Shown: positions 56,100-64,000 of the stretch, piece by piece
How the letters are laid out: each line of letters opens with the position of its first letter
Position numbering within the stretch: position 1 is the first letter of the stretch
From: an uncultured SAR116 cluster alpha proteobacterium
Lineage (GTDB): Bacteria > Pseudomonadota > Alphaproteobacteria > Puniceispirillales > Marisalimonadaceae
Direction: 5' to 3'
Length of the DNA: 64,000 nt
Assembly: GCA_902616005.1 (NCBI GenBank)
Contig: CACMRG010000001.1
Coordinates: forward strand, 1 to 64,000
The notes under the pieces: generated by a model
Seen by the model: the letters and a program-made list of their open reading frames with translations, nothing else
Told to the model about the DNA's origin: nothing
Database searches by the model: none
Made by a program: the position numbers and the translations under genes

Positions 56100-57103
56100 A
56101 TTTTCAGAACAAATTTACCAACATGATCCCCTTTTTCTAGAGCTTTATGAGCAAAAGAAACTTTAGATAAACCAAAACATTTTTGAATTATTGGTACTAC
56201 TTGTCTTTTTTCTAAAAAAGGCCATACATGTTTAATTAAACTTCTTACATAAGATGCCTTAACTTTATCTTCTTGAGGTCTTAAAGTTGATCCAGTAATA
56301 GTATATCTTTTTCTCATTAGATATCCAAAATTTAAGCTACCTTTTAATCCTCCTTGAACAGCTATTATGACAAGCTTCCCATCTTCTGAAAGGCATTTTA
56401 AATTTCTTTTGACATAGTCTCCAGCAACCATATCTAAGATTAAATTAACGCCCTTTTCTTTTGTTAATAAATTTATTTTTTTTTCAAAATTTTCCTTTTT
56501 GTAATTAATACATTCAATTGCACCTAGTTTTTTTACTGCAGCACATTTTTTTGCAGAACCTGCTGTAGCATAAACTTTAGCTCCAAAAATTTTAGCAAGT
56601 TGTACAGCTGTAGTACCAATACCACTTGAACCTCCATGAATTAACACACTTTCATTCTTTTTGAGACCACCTCTCAAAAATACATTACTCCAAACTGTTA
56701 TAAATGTTTCAGGTATACAGGCTGCTTCCTCTAAACTCATTTTTTTTGGTATGGGTAAACAATGATCTTGATTAACTGCTACATACTCAGCGTAACCTCC
56801 TCCATGACATAACGCACATATTTTAGAACCTACTGGATATTTGGTGGCAGACTTTTCTCTATCTACAACTATACCAGAAACTTCTAAGCCTGGGATATCA
56901 CTTGCGGTTTTTGGGACTGGATAATTACCTTCTCTTTGAAGAATATCTGGCCTATTAACACCAGCATAATGTACCTTTATAAGTATTTCCCCTTTTTTTA
57001 ACTTAGGTATATTTCTAAGTTTTAATTTCAAATTTTCAGGCCCTCCAAACTTTACAATTTCAACAGCTTTCATTGTATCATTTGGTTTTTTTAATTTATT
57101 CAA
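56096..57103 (-). CDS. Zinc-type quinone oxidoreductase (MDR family, QOR-like)
   Basis: The 335-residue protein is an NADPH-dependent quinone reductase of the PIG3/Qor type. It has HYAGVNRPDILQREGNYP (core AGVNRPDILQREG), the Rossmann GGSSGIGTTAVQLAK and LILDMVAGDY. The start is a TTG at 57103 preceded by an AAGAGA-like Shine-Dalgarno site. The ATG ten codons later (MKAVEIVKFGG) is a plausible alternative and nearer the usual family start. It probably detoxifies quinones. It is convergent with prpE. Confidence 0.85.
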   Translation of the reverse strand: MNKLKKPNDTMKAVEIVKFGGPENLKLKLRNIPKLKKGEILIKVHYAGVNRPDILQREGNYPVPKTASDIPGLEVSGIVVDREKSATKYPVGSKICALCHGGGYAEYVAVNQDHCLPIPKKMSLEEAACIPETFITVWSNVFLRGGLKKNESVLIHGGSSGIGTTAVQLAKIFGAKVYATAGSAKKCAAVKKLGAIECINYKKENFEKKINLLTKEKGVNLILDMVAGDYVKRNLKCLSEDGKLVIIAVQGGLKGSLNFGYLMRKRYTITGSTLRPQEDKVKASYVRSLIKHVWPFLEKRQVVPIIQKCFGLSKVSFAHKALEKGDHVGKFVLKI

Positions 57104-57190
57104 TTTTATCTCTTTCTTATTAATTAGCTAATAATTTTAATATTAAATGTATTAATGTAAAGACAGATTTAATAGTCAAAAAAATGCCTG

Positions 57191-57202
57191 ATTTGATCAA
57201 AT
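57191..57202. promoter_or_regulatory. 12-bp perfect palindrome in the divergent intergenic region
   Basis: ATTTGATCAAAT lies 51-62 bp before the small gene at 57253, within the 149-bp divergent region. It may be an operator or promoter element; a TATAAT stands 17 bases further on, at 57219-57224. Confidence 0.3.
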
Positions 57203-57252
57203 TATAGTCACCTTAATATATAATATTTAGATTATATTAAAAGGAGAATTAA

Positions 57253-57483
57253 ATGGAAGTAGGTATTTTATTACTATACTCATTATTTGCTATAAATGAT
57301 AAAAATGTAAAAAACTTTCTAGTTGAAGCTAATAAACATAATAAGATTGAATATCAATTTGTAAAAGCAACATCATGTCAATCAGGCCCGTATAATAAAA
57401 GCTATGTACTAGCGCCGACTGGTAAAGTTATACTTAAACAAAAATCAAATGATGGTTCGATTGGAGAAATATGTAGTAACTAA
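57253..57483 (+). CDS. Small hypothetical protein, 76 aa
   Basis: The protein has a strong ribosome-binding site (AAAGGAG, 8 bases upstream) and its own likely promoter. It starts with a short hydrophobic run ([11 protein letters not shown]) and has two cysteines (SCQSG, EICSN). No family is recognised. It may be exported or membrane-associated. It ends with a 4-bp overlap (CTAA) on the convergent argG stop. Confidence 0.6.
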   Translation: MEVGILLLYSLFAINDKNVKNFLVEANKHNKIEYQFVKATSCQSGPYNKSYVLAPTGKVILKQKSNDGSIGEICSN

Positions 57484-58694
57484 AATTTATTTTTTTGTTT
57501 AATATTATTCATCATGAGTCTGAGGGCGTTTAATTTAATAAAGCCTTCAGCGTCATGATGGTTATAATTAAATGAACCTTCTTCAAACGTAACTAGGTCT
57601 TCATCATAAAGAGAGTTCGGTGATTTCCTTCCTGTAATTATAACATTTCCTTTATATAATTTTGCTCTAACAACTCCATTTACGTTTTCTTGACTTTCAT
57701 CTATTGCTTTTTGAAGCATTTTTCTTTCTGGAGAAAACCAAAATCCATTATAAATCAATTCGGCGTATTTAGGCATTAACTCATCCTTTAAATGAGAAGC
57801 ACCTCTATCTAAAGTGATTGATTCTATAGCTCTTCTCATGTGAAATAAAATAGTACCTCCAGGAGTTTCATAAACACCTCTAGATTTCATTCCAACAAAC
57901 CGGTTTTCTACAATATCAATTCTTCCTATACCATTTTCACCACCTAAAATATTTAATTGATGTAGCATTTCACCAGGAGATAAGTTTTTTCCATTTAATT
58001 CTACAGGATCTCCCTTATCAAATCTAAGCTTGATTTCAGTTACTTCATCTTTAGCATTTATAGGTGACTTAGTGCGTGAAAATACTAATTCACTTGGTTC
58101 TATCCATGGATCCTCTAAAATTTTTCCTTCAGCTGAGATATGTAATAAATTAGCGTCAATACTAAATGGAGCCTCACCTCTTTTATCCTTTGGAACCACA
58201 ATTTGATTTTTTTCAGCATATTCTATTAATTTAGTTCTACTTGAAAGATCCCACTCTCTCCAAGGTGCAATAATTTTAATGTTTGGGTTTAAACTTAAGT
58301 AAGCGAGTTCAAATCTTACTTGATCATTACCTTTTCCGGTTGCTCCATGAGAGACAGCTTCTGCTTTAACTTCTTTGGCAATTTCAATTTGTCGTTTGGC
58401 AATTAAAGGTCTTGCAATAGATGTTCCTAATAAGTAAACCCCTTCGTATAAAGCATTAGCTCTGAACATAGGAAAAACATAATTTTTTACAAAATCTTCT
58501 TTAAGATTTTCTATAAAAATTTGTTTAACACCATGTTGCTTTGCCTTCTGTCTTGCAGGTTCAACTTCTTCACCTTGCCCAATATCAGCTGTGAAAGTAA
58601 TTACTTCACAATTATATTTTTCTTTTAGCCATTTTAATATTACAGAAGTATCTAATCCTCCTGAATAAGCAAGTACGACTTTTTTAATATCCAT
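57480..58694 (-). CDS. argG: Argininosuccinate synthase
   Basis: The 404-residue enzyme condenses citrulline and aspartate with ATP. The N-terminal pyrophosphatase loop [16 protein letters not shown] is intact. [16 protein letters not shown] and [17 protein letters not shown] also fit family features. It completes, with argF at 42823, the arginine branch; argH is not in the window. It follows the CPBP-like gene by 10 bp on the same strand. Confidence 0.95.
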   Translation of the reverse strand: MDIKKVVLAYSGGLDTSVILKWLKEKYNCEVITFTADIGQGEEVEPARQKAKQHGVKQIFIENLKEDFVKNYVFPMFRANALYEGVYLLGTSIARPLIAKRQIEIAKEVKAEAVSHGATGKGNDQVRFELAYLSLNPNIKIIAPWREWDLSSRTKLIEYAEKNQIVVPKDKRGEAPFSIDANLLHISAEGKILEDPWIEPSELVFSRTKSPINAKDEVTEIKLRFDKGDPVELNGKNLSPGEMLHQLNILGGENGIGRIDIVENRFVGMKSRGVYETPGGTILFHMRRAIESITLDRGASHLKDELMPKYAELIYNGFWFSPERKMLQKAIDESQENVNGVVRAKLYKGNVIITGRKSPNSLYDEDLVTFEEGSFNYNHHDAEGFIKLNALRLMMNNIKQKNKF

Positions 58695-58704
58695 AATTAT
58701 ATCT

Positions 58705-59340
58705 TTAGTTGATAAGAACTAAATTATAAAGTTTTTTTATAAGTGAAAAATTAAAATTATCAAAAAAACCCAAAATTATAAGTGTTTGTCCAAGTAAAAA
58801 ATGTTCTACTATTACTACTAACAAAGATTTATTTTTCATATAATTAAACGTAAACAATAAGTTACCAAAAAAAGAAAATAATAATATATAAATATCAAAA
58901 TATATTAAATGGCAAAAAGAAAATACTAAGGAGTTAAGTAATAGGATTTCGAATTTATTGAAATAGTCTTTATATTTATAAAAAAATAAAAATCTGAAAA
59001 TTATTTCTTGAGGTATAACAGAAAACAATAAGTAAAATAAAAGTAAAGCTGATGTAAAATAATATTTTGTTAAATCAAGATCGTTTAGAAAAAAATCATC
59101 TCCAAATAAAATAATCAATGAGATGATTAAGAAAATGTCAAAAAAAATGAAATATAAAAAATGTTTTTTTTTTGGAAGAATAATTTTTATTATATCATCT
59201 TTGAAGCGTAAACTTATTGTTAAGCTTGCCACTAAAAGTATTGCTAAAACAAAAGATTGAAGTTGAAATAATATTATTAAAATGAAGAAAAAAAATGTAA
59301 TTAAAAATATTTCTATTAATTTTTGCTTTTTTCTGTTCAT
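58705..59340 (-). CDS. CPBP-like membrane protein (Abi/CAAX-protease-like)
   Basis: The 211-residue protein has about six hydrophobic segments. It has a [14 protein letters not shown] segment and a SFCHLIYFD segment, which match the Glu/Arg and His motifs of CPBP intramembrane proteases. The usual EExxxR first motif is only partly kept (QE-x3-R), so activity is uncertain. The function is unknown. It is transcribed with argG, 10 bp apart, and divergent from the DUF3429 gene across 31 bp. Confidence 0.65.
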   Translation of the reverse strand: MNRKKQKLIEIFLITFFFFILIILFQLQSFVLAILLVASLTISLRFKDDIIKIILPKKKHFLYFIFFDIFLIISLIILFGDDFFLNDLDLTKYYFTSALLLFYLLFSVIPQEIIFRFLFFYKYKDYFNKFEILLLNSLVFSFCHLIYFDIYILLFSFFGNLLFTFNYMKNKSLLVVIVEHFLLGQTLIILGFFDNFNFSLIKKLYNLVLIN

Positions 59341-59371
59341 TTAAACTATTTGTAAATATTAGTATATTTAA

Positions 59372-59839
59372 ATGAAAAATTTAATTTATAAAAAAAATAA
59401 GTATATATTAATCATTATTGGTTTGCTTGGCCTTATACCTTATGGACTTCCAATAATGGAAAAAAATGGTTTAGTAGACTTTTTTGAAATTAAAATTTTA
59501 GATCTTACTATTTGGTATGGAATTACTATATTATGCTTCTTAAGTGGTATTTACTGGGGCTTATCAATTAATATCTTTATTAAAAAAAATTCAAAATTAA
59601 ATTATATATTGCCGGCATTATCAATTATTCCTTTTACGCTGGCTGTCATAGCGATAATAGTTTCAAATTATTTAAACATTATTTTCCTTGTTATAGGTTT
59701 TTTAATTTGTCAAATCTTAGATGAGATATTATTTAAGCACAAAATTTATTTCAACTGGTATATTCTACTCAGAAGATTTTTGACTGTAGTGGTTGTAACA
59801 TTGATGATTTATTATTATATTGTACTTAGTAATGTTTAA
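59372..59839 (+). CDS. DUF3429 family membrane protein
   Basis: The 155-residue protein has about four to five transmembrane helices. It has the family's GLIPYGLPI start and a YGITILCFLSGIYWGLS segment, the characteristic DUF3429 feature (YxxxILxFLxGIxWG). The function is unknown. The IalB-like gene starts within its last eight bases (ATGTTTAA), so the two are translationally coupled. Confidence 0.8.
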   Translation: MKNLIYKKNKYILIIIGLLGLIPYGLPIMEKNGLVDFFEIKILDLTIWYGITILCFLSGIYWGLSINIFIKKNSKLNYILPALSIIPFTLAVIAIIVSNYLNIIFLVIGFLICQILDEILFKHKIYFNWYILLRRFLTVVVVTLMIYYYIVLSNV

Positions 59840-60344
59840 TCTGCTAAATAAAATATTATTCTCCCTAGTGTTAATGATATCGTTTGTGAGCACTACTTCC
59901 GCAAAAACTAAATTCATTGGCACACACAAAGACTGGACAGCATACTCAAACAAAGAAAAAAATGGTAAAACTTGTTTTATTGCTTCTGAACCACTTAAGT
60001 CTTCTGGAAAATATAATAAAAGTAATAGAGGTAAAACTTATGTCTTTGTAACTAACGTAAAAAATGGAACAAATCATGAGATTTCAGTTGTCGCAGGTTT
60101 TAATTATAAAAAGAATACTAAGGTCAAATTTACTATAGATAAAAATACTACTTTATTATTTCCAATTGACGACAGAGCATGGTCAGAATCTCCTAAAATT
60201 GACAAAATATTAGTTAGAAAAATGAAAAAGGGAAATAAATTAATTATTGAAGGAACATCATCTCCTGGTAATGTAATTACAGATCATTATTCCTTAAGTG
60301 GTTTTACAAAAGCGCTATCTTTAATAGACAAAAATTGTTCTTAA
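59832..60344 (+). CDS. IalB-like (invasion-associated locus B family) exported protein
   Basis: From ATG 59832 this is a 170-residue protein; the TTG at 59820 is not favoured. A signal peptide (NKILFSLVLMISFVSTTSAK, shortened core LFSLVLMISF) ends near residue 22. The mature part fits IalB: DWTAYSNKEKNGKTCFIAS near the start and a C-terminal cysteine (DKNCS) likely bonded to the first. IalB is known in Bartonella but widespread in environmental alphaproteobacteria. It precedes rlmN by 6 bp. Confidence 0.82.
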   Translation: MFNLLNKILFSLVLMISFVSTTSAKTKFIGTHKDWTAYSNKEKNGKTCFIASEPLKSSGKYNKSNRGKTYVFVTNVKNGTNHEISVVAGFNYKKNTKVKFTIDKNTTLLFPIDDRAWSESPKIDKILVRKMKKGNKLIIEGTSSPGNVITDHYSLSGFTKALSLIDKNCS

Positions 60345-60350
60345 TTTTTC

Positions 60351-61433
60351 ATGCAAAGACAAAACATTATTGATTTATCTCTCATTGAATTAGAAGAGTT
60401 TTGTTTAGAATTAGGATTAAAACCTTTTAAAGCTAAACAAATTTGGAATTGGATATACTGTTTTGGAAAAATTAATTTTCAAGAAATGACAAATCTAGAT
60501 AAAAAAACTAGAGAACTGCTAAATGAATATTCATTCATATTTAGGCCGAAAATAAATAGTGTTCATCAAAGTAAAGATGGAACAATAAAATGGTTATTAG
60601 AGATGGATGATAAAAGTTTAATAGAAACTGTTTTTATTCCACAAGGTAAGCGAGGAACAATTTGTATTTCTAGCCAAGTTGGGTGTACTTTGAATTGTAC
60701 ATTTTGTAATACTGGCACTCAAAAATTAGTTAGAAATCTTAATGCTTACGAAATTTTAGGACAAATTTTTACTGTTATTGACCATTTAAATGATTGGCCA
60801 ATGGGTAAGACAAATAGAAAAGTTACTAATCTGGTTATGATGGGAATGGGTGAACCTTTACTGAATTACGAAAATGTCAAAAAAGCGCTAAAGATAGTTA
60901 TGTCTTCAAATGGTTTATGTATATCAAAAAGAAGGATAACAATGTCTACCTCAGGGATTGTGCCAATGATTGAGCAATGTGGGAAAGATCTTGATGTAAA
61001 TTTAGCAATTTCTCTTCATGCTGTTGATGACAAGCTTAGAGATGAATTAGTACCAATAAATAAAAAATACAATATTTCAACTCTTTTACAAGCATGTAAA
61101 AAATACCCAAGTTTATCTAATTCCAGAAGAATAACCTGGGAATATGTGATGTTAAAAGATGTTAATGATAGAAAAGAAGATGCTATCAGTTTATTAAGTT
61201 TAATTAAAGGAATACCGTCAAAAATTAATTTGATTCCTTTTAATCCTTGGCCTGGAACTTTTTATGAAACTTCTACTAAAGAACAAATTAAACTTTTTTC
61301 TAATATTATTTTGAAAGCTGGCTATCCTACTCCAATAAGATCAACAAGAGGTGATGATATATTTGCTGCTTGTGGTCAACTTAAATCAAAAACCGAAAAA
61401 AGAAAAAAATCTCTTTTATCTTCACTTCATTAA
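60351..61433 (+). CDS. rlmN: Dual-specificity rRNA/tRNA adenine C2-methyltransferase
   Basis: The 360-residue radical SAM enzyme methylates A2503 of 23S rRNA and A37 of some tRNAs. The iron-sulfur cluster motif CTLNCTFCNTG is present, as is GMGEPLLNYENV and the C-terminal methyl-carrier cysteine in DIFAACGQL. A typical N-terminal region FKAKQIWNWIY precedes. The start is an ATG 6 bp after the IalB-like gene. No truncation is seen. Confidence 0.94.
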   Translation: MQRQNIIDLSLIELEEFCLELGLKPFKAKQIWNWIYCFGKINFQEMTNLDKKTRELLNEYSFIFRPKINSVHQSKDGTIKWLLEMDDKSLIETVFIPQGKRGTICISSQVGCTLNCTFCNTGTQKLVRNLNAYEILGQIFTVIDHLNDWPMGKTNRKVTNLVMMGMGEPLLNYENVKKALKIVMSSNGLCISKRRITMSTSGIVPMIEQCGKDLDVNLAISLHAVDDKLRDELVPINKKYNISTLLQACKKYPSLSNSRRITWEYVMLKDVNDRKEDAISLLSLIKGIPSKINLIPFNPWPGTFYETSTKEQIKLFSNIILKAGYPTPIRSTRGDDIFAACGQLKSKTEKRKKSLLSSLH

Positions 61434-61533
61434 TATTTACTATGAATTTATTAATATTTTTAACGCATGATGTTCTTGCTTTCATAAACTTTAATAACTA
61501 TATTAATAAAAAAACAAATCAAAAGGATAAATT

Positions 61534-62262
61534 ATGAATGATAATCGTTTCATGTCGAGTTCTCAAGCGCAGGCTGCTCAGATTGATGTTGGTCTAAGAT
61601 CATACATGCTAGGCGTGTATAATCATATGACTACAGCACTTGCATTAACTGGTTTATTGGCATTAGGATTAAACTTTCTATCAGTTTCTAATGGTCAGTT
61701 GACCCCAATAGGAGAACTTTTCTTCTTAAGCCCACTTAAGTGGGTAGTTATATTAGCACCTTTAGGAATGGTATTTTATATATCAGCCAAATTGCAAAGT
61801 ATTAGCTCACAAAAAGCTAGAAACCTTTTTTACATATATGCAGGTTTGATGGGCTTGTCTTTGTCATCCCTATTATTAATCTATACTGGTGAATCAGTTG
61901 TAAGAGTATTCTTTATAACTGCAGCATCTTTTGCTGGATTATCAATTTACGGATATACTACAAAAAAGTCTTTAAGTGGAATTGGGTCATTTCTTATTAT
62001 GGGCGTATTTGGGCTTATAATAGCTCAGATTGTTAATATCTTCTTAGCTTCATCAGGTTTAGATTTTATGATTTCAGTCATAGGTGTATTAATTTTTGCT
62101 GGCCTTACAGCTTATGATACTCAGAAGATAAAAAATATGTATTATGCCGCTGACGATAGTGAAACAGCAGGTAAAAAATCTATAATAGGTGCTTTAACTT
62201 TATACTTAGATTTTATTTTAATGTTTCAGTTTTTATTATCATTACTTGGTAATCGTGAGTAA
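61534..62262 (+). CDS. Bax inhibitor-1/YccA family membrane protein
   Basis: The 242-residue protein has seven hydrophobic helices and family features: LRSYMLGVYNHMTTALALTG near the start, LIFAGLTAYDTQKIKNMY and the ALTLYLDFILMFQFLLSLLG C-terminus (only partly cited). BI-1/YccA proteins modulate membrane proteases or ion leak; the exact role is unknown. AAGGA precedes the ATG. It ends at a strong terminator. Confidence 0.9.
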   Translation: MNDNRFMSSSQAQAAQIDVGLRSYMLGVYNHMTTALALTGLLALGLNFLSVSNGQLTPIGELFFLSPLKWVVILAPLGMVFYISAKLQSISSQKARNLFYIYAGLMGLSLSSLLLIYTGESVVRVFFITAASFAGLSIYGYTTKKSLSGIGSFLIMGVFGLIIAQIVNIFLASSGLDFMISVIGVLIFAGLTAYDTQKIKNMYYAADDSETAGKKSIIGALTLYLDFILMFQFLLSLLGNRE

Positions 62263-62272
62263 TTAATTTCAA

Positions 62273-62303
62273 AATAAAACCCATTCTATCGATGGGTTTT
62301 ATT
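62273..62303. terminator. Bidirectional Rho-independent-like terminator
   Basis: A perfect 12-bp stem (AATAAAACCCAT with ATGGGTTTTATT) has a 7-base loop and A/T tracts on both sides. It sits between the convergent BI-1 and glutathione peroxidase genes and can serve both strands. Confidence 0.9.
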
Positions 62304-62843
62304 CTACATTATTTTTTTTAATTCTTTTAAAAACTTTTCTGAAGAAGGTTTAGTTACACTAGAAAACCAAGATGATAACTTACCATCCTTACTTATCAAA
62401 TACTTATAAAAGTTCCATTTTGGAAGTGACAAATATCCAGCTTCCTTTTCAACCCACTTAAAAAAAGGATGCCTATCTTTTCCTTTAACTTTAGTTATAG
62501 TAGTAATAGGAAAAGAAATATTAAAATTTACTTCACAGAATTCTTTTACCTTTTTGTTATCTTTAAATTCCTGTCCTCCAAAATCATTAGATGGAATTGC
62601 TATAATAACAAGTCCCTTTTTGTTAAATTTTTGATAAAGATTTTCTAATTGTTCATATTGATAGGTAAAACCACAAAATGAAGCTGAATTTACAACTATT
62701 ATCGGTTTATTTTTAAATTCTTTTAATGAAATTATATTTCCATCAATGCTTTCAAAACTTAAATCAAAAAAGTCAGAATTTGCAAGAGAAGTAATACTCA
62801 TAAAAAGAGTAAATAGCATAATTGAAAAACTTTTGCTAATCAT
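62304..62843 (-). CDS. Glutathione-peroxidase-family protein (exported)
   Basis: The 179-residue protein has an N-terminal hydrophobic signal sequence (about 5-22, SLANS), so it is probably periplasmic. The active-site cysteine is in NSASFCGFTYQYEQL. AIPSNDFGGQE carries the usual Gln, and KWNFYKYLISKDG the Trp/Asn. It would reduce peroxides with thioredoxin-like or glutathione-type donors. Its start overlaps the FAD monooxygenase by 8 bp, so both are in one operon. Confidence 0.88.
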   Translation of the reverse strand: MISKSFSIMLFTLFMSITSLANSDFFDLSFESIDGNIISLKEFKNKPIIVVNSASFCGFTYQYEQLENLYQKFNKKGLVIIAIPSNDFGGQEFKDNKKVKEFCEVNFNISFPITTITKVKGKDRHPFFKWVEKEAGYLSLPKWNFYKYLISKDGKLSSWFSSVTKPSSEKFLKELKKIM

Positions 62844-63936
62844 ACCAAACTTTTTTAAGAAAATTACAAATTAGTTGATCTGAAAAATTAGAAACAAGAT
62901 TATCTCTTAATTTCGTAAGGGTGTTAATCCCAAAAGAAATTCCAACTATATTTGAAATAGATTTAAGTTTTCTCTTTTTTGGGGATGTATTTCTTGAGAA
63001 ATTTTCAAAAATTTCATGATATAAATTATTTTTTTCAAGTAAGAATTTTAGATAATTCGCGTCTTCAATTATATTATTTCCTACTTGGGCTAAATGGGGT
63101 TCAAAACAAAATCCAGCGTCTCCAAATAGTAAAACATTATTTTTGTAAAGTGGTTGAATTTCATCTTCATAAAAATAAAAATAACCCTCATTCCACTCTA
63201 TTGTTGAAAATTTTGGAATGCTTTTTATTTTATTTAATAGTTCATTTGAGTTTTGAAAAAATCTATTAGGGATAAAAACATAATTAATATATTTTTTATT
63301 ATTATTAATAAACGGATAAGAAACAATATGTCCATAACTTGAAAAATTTAATTCAAGTGTTTTTTGTTCGAGTAATAATTTAATTTTATCATCTGATACT
63401 CCTCGAAAAACTTGTTTTTTGACTATTTTGGTAGTACCACATACATATTTTCGAGTAATACCATTAACTCCGTCGCAACCAATTATTATATCAGCTGAGA
63501 TAGGCTCATTATTATCCATTAAAACTTCAAGTTTTTCAGTATTTCTTTGAATAATGCCAACACATGATTTATTTATTTCATTTATTTGAATTTTGCTCTT
63601 CACATTTTTTATTAAAAAATTAATTAACATTTCTTTACTTACAGAAAAATATTTTAAATCAAATTCATTAAAATAAAAATTTTTTAAGTTTCTAGTTTCA
63701 TTATTATTATTATTATAACTATTTATTTGAAACTTAACTATTTCATGAACAATTTGTTTAACATCATTATTTTCAGTTAATTTTTTTAAGGCCCTGAAAC
63801 CGTTAGGAGATAATTGCTGTGCTCCAAATATTTTATTCTTATCTCCAATTATTGTGATATTAACTTTTTTATTTACAAATGCACTAGCAATAGACCATGC
63901 AGATAAACTATTTCCAATTATTAAAATCTTCTTCAT
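62836..63936 (-). CDS. FAD-dependent monooxygenase-like protein
   Basis: The 366-residue protein follows the PHBH/UbiH-type flavoprotein plan: an N-terminal dinucleotide-binding strand, the DG motif in IIIGCDGVNG, and the GD motif in LLFGDAGFCFEPHLAQVGNN (core LFGDAGFCFEP). The first motif reads GNSLSAWS instead of G-x-G-x-x-G, so FAD binding may be modified. The substrate is not known. It is upstream of the glutathione peroxidase gene with an 8-bp overlap. Confidence 0.75.
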   Translation of the reverse strand: MKKILIIGNSLSAWSIASAFVNKKVNITIIGDKNKIFGAQQLSPNGFRALKKLTENNDVKQIVHEIVKFQINSYNNNNNETRNLKNFYFNEFDLKYFSVSKEMLINFLIKNVKSKIQINEINKSCVGIIQRNTEKLEVLMDNNEPISADIIIGCDGVNGITRKYVCGTTKIVKKQVFRGVSDDKIKLLLEQKTLELNFSSYGHIVSYPFINNNKKYINYVFIPNRFFQNSNELLNKIKSIPKFSTIEWNEGYFYFYEDEIQPLYKNNVLLFGDAGFCFEPHLAQVGNNIIEDANYLKFLLEKNNLYHEIFENFSRNTSPKKRKLKSISNIVGISFGINTLTKLRDNLVSNFSDQLICNFLKKVWYD

Positions 63937-64000
63937 TTAACTAATTTAAATAATTAATTTAAAATAAAAATAAAAAAGTTAAATTTTTTTAATTTTTTTC

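Noticed and set aside
1-64000. CRISPR arrays, prophage or insertion sequences
   Set aside because: I saw no regularly spaced repeats, transposase or integrase motifs, or phage structural genes.

Overview
The window is AT-rich (roughly 30% GC by eye), densely packed chromosomal DNA from a streamlined alphaproteobacterium, most likely a free-living marine lineage of the SAR11/HIMB59/AEGEAN-169 kind. Supporting this are the gene families (phosphatidylcholine synthase, IalB-like protein, argD-argF-hslO order, two-domain dCTP deaminase, DUF2155/DUF4864-like and DsrE-like proteins, many high-affinity ABC importers), very short intergenic gaps, and frequent overlap of convergent genes. I see no rRNA, complete tRNA, CRISPR array, prophage or insertion sequence. 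The exact clade cannot be fixed from this sequence alone.

Layout: 1-3.1 kb is an accessory patch. It holds a truncated gene and two uncharacterised membrane-anchored proteins with a nearly identical 3' end (a 222-bp direct repeat). It ends in a gene-poor stretch with a tRNA-3'-end-like sequence. 3.2-5.0 kb carries a methyltransferase and a phosphatidylcholine synthase. 5.0-13.0 kb is an eight-gene minus-strand operon: a HAD-like protein lacking its nucleophile, a complete carbohydrate-type ABC importer, a double SnoaL-like protein, a bicupin and a MetE-like methyltransferase. It reads as an uncharacterised uptake-and-catabolism system. 13.2-18.4 kb has an aldehyde dehydrogenase, an AhpD-like protein, several small proteins and a PhyH-type dioxygenase.

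18.4-28 kb holds an acyltransferase, an amidase, MobA, an M20 amidohydrolase, an N-formylglutamate-hydrolase-like enzyme, an aspartoacylase-like enzyme and a peptide-type ABC importer without its ATPases. Together these suggest import and deacylation of N-acyl amino compounds. 28-37 kb has a hydrolase, MFS and EamA exporters, a dehydrogenase, a rhodanese, a two-subunit CoA-transferase, and an EamA gene broken by one in-frame TGA exactly where its paralogue has Trp. 37-44.6 kb has acetyl-CoA synthetase, RecX, an ABC-2 permease, dCTP deaminase, ArgD, ArgF and Hsp33. 44.6-48.3 kb has TrkH, FolE, an ABC ATPase, a SprT-like protein and methylmalonyl-CoA epimerase.

48.4-56.1 kb is a complete propionate-to-succinyl-CoA module (pccB, pccA, methylmalonyl-CoA mutase, prpE, with the epimerase divergent). 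Its first gene has no NTG start codon at the expected N-terminus. 56-64 kb has a quinone oxidoreductase, ArgG, a CPBP-like membrane protein, a DUF3429 protein, an IalB-like protein, RlmN, a Bax-inhibitor-1 protein, glutathione peroxidase and an FAD monooxygenase. I recognised no DNA-binding transcription regulator in the whole window. The clearest anomalies are the TGA-for-Trp transporter, the start-less pccB, the nucleophile-less HAD protein in the sugar-type operon, and the shared C-terminal module at the left edge.
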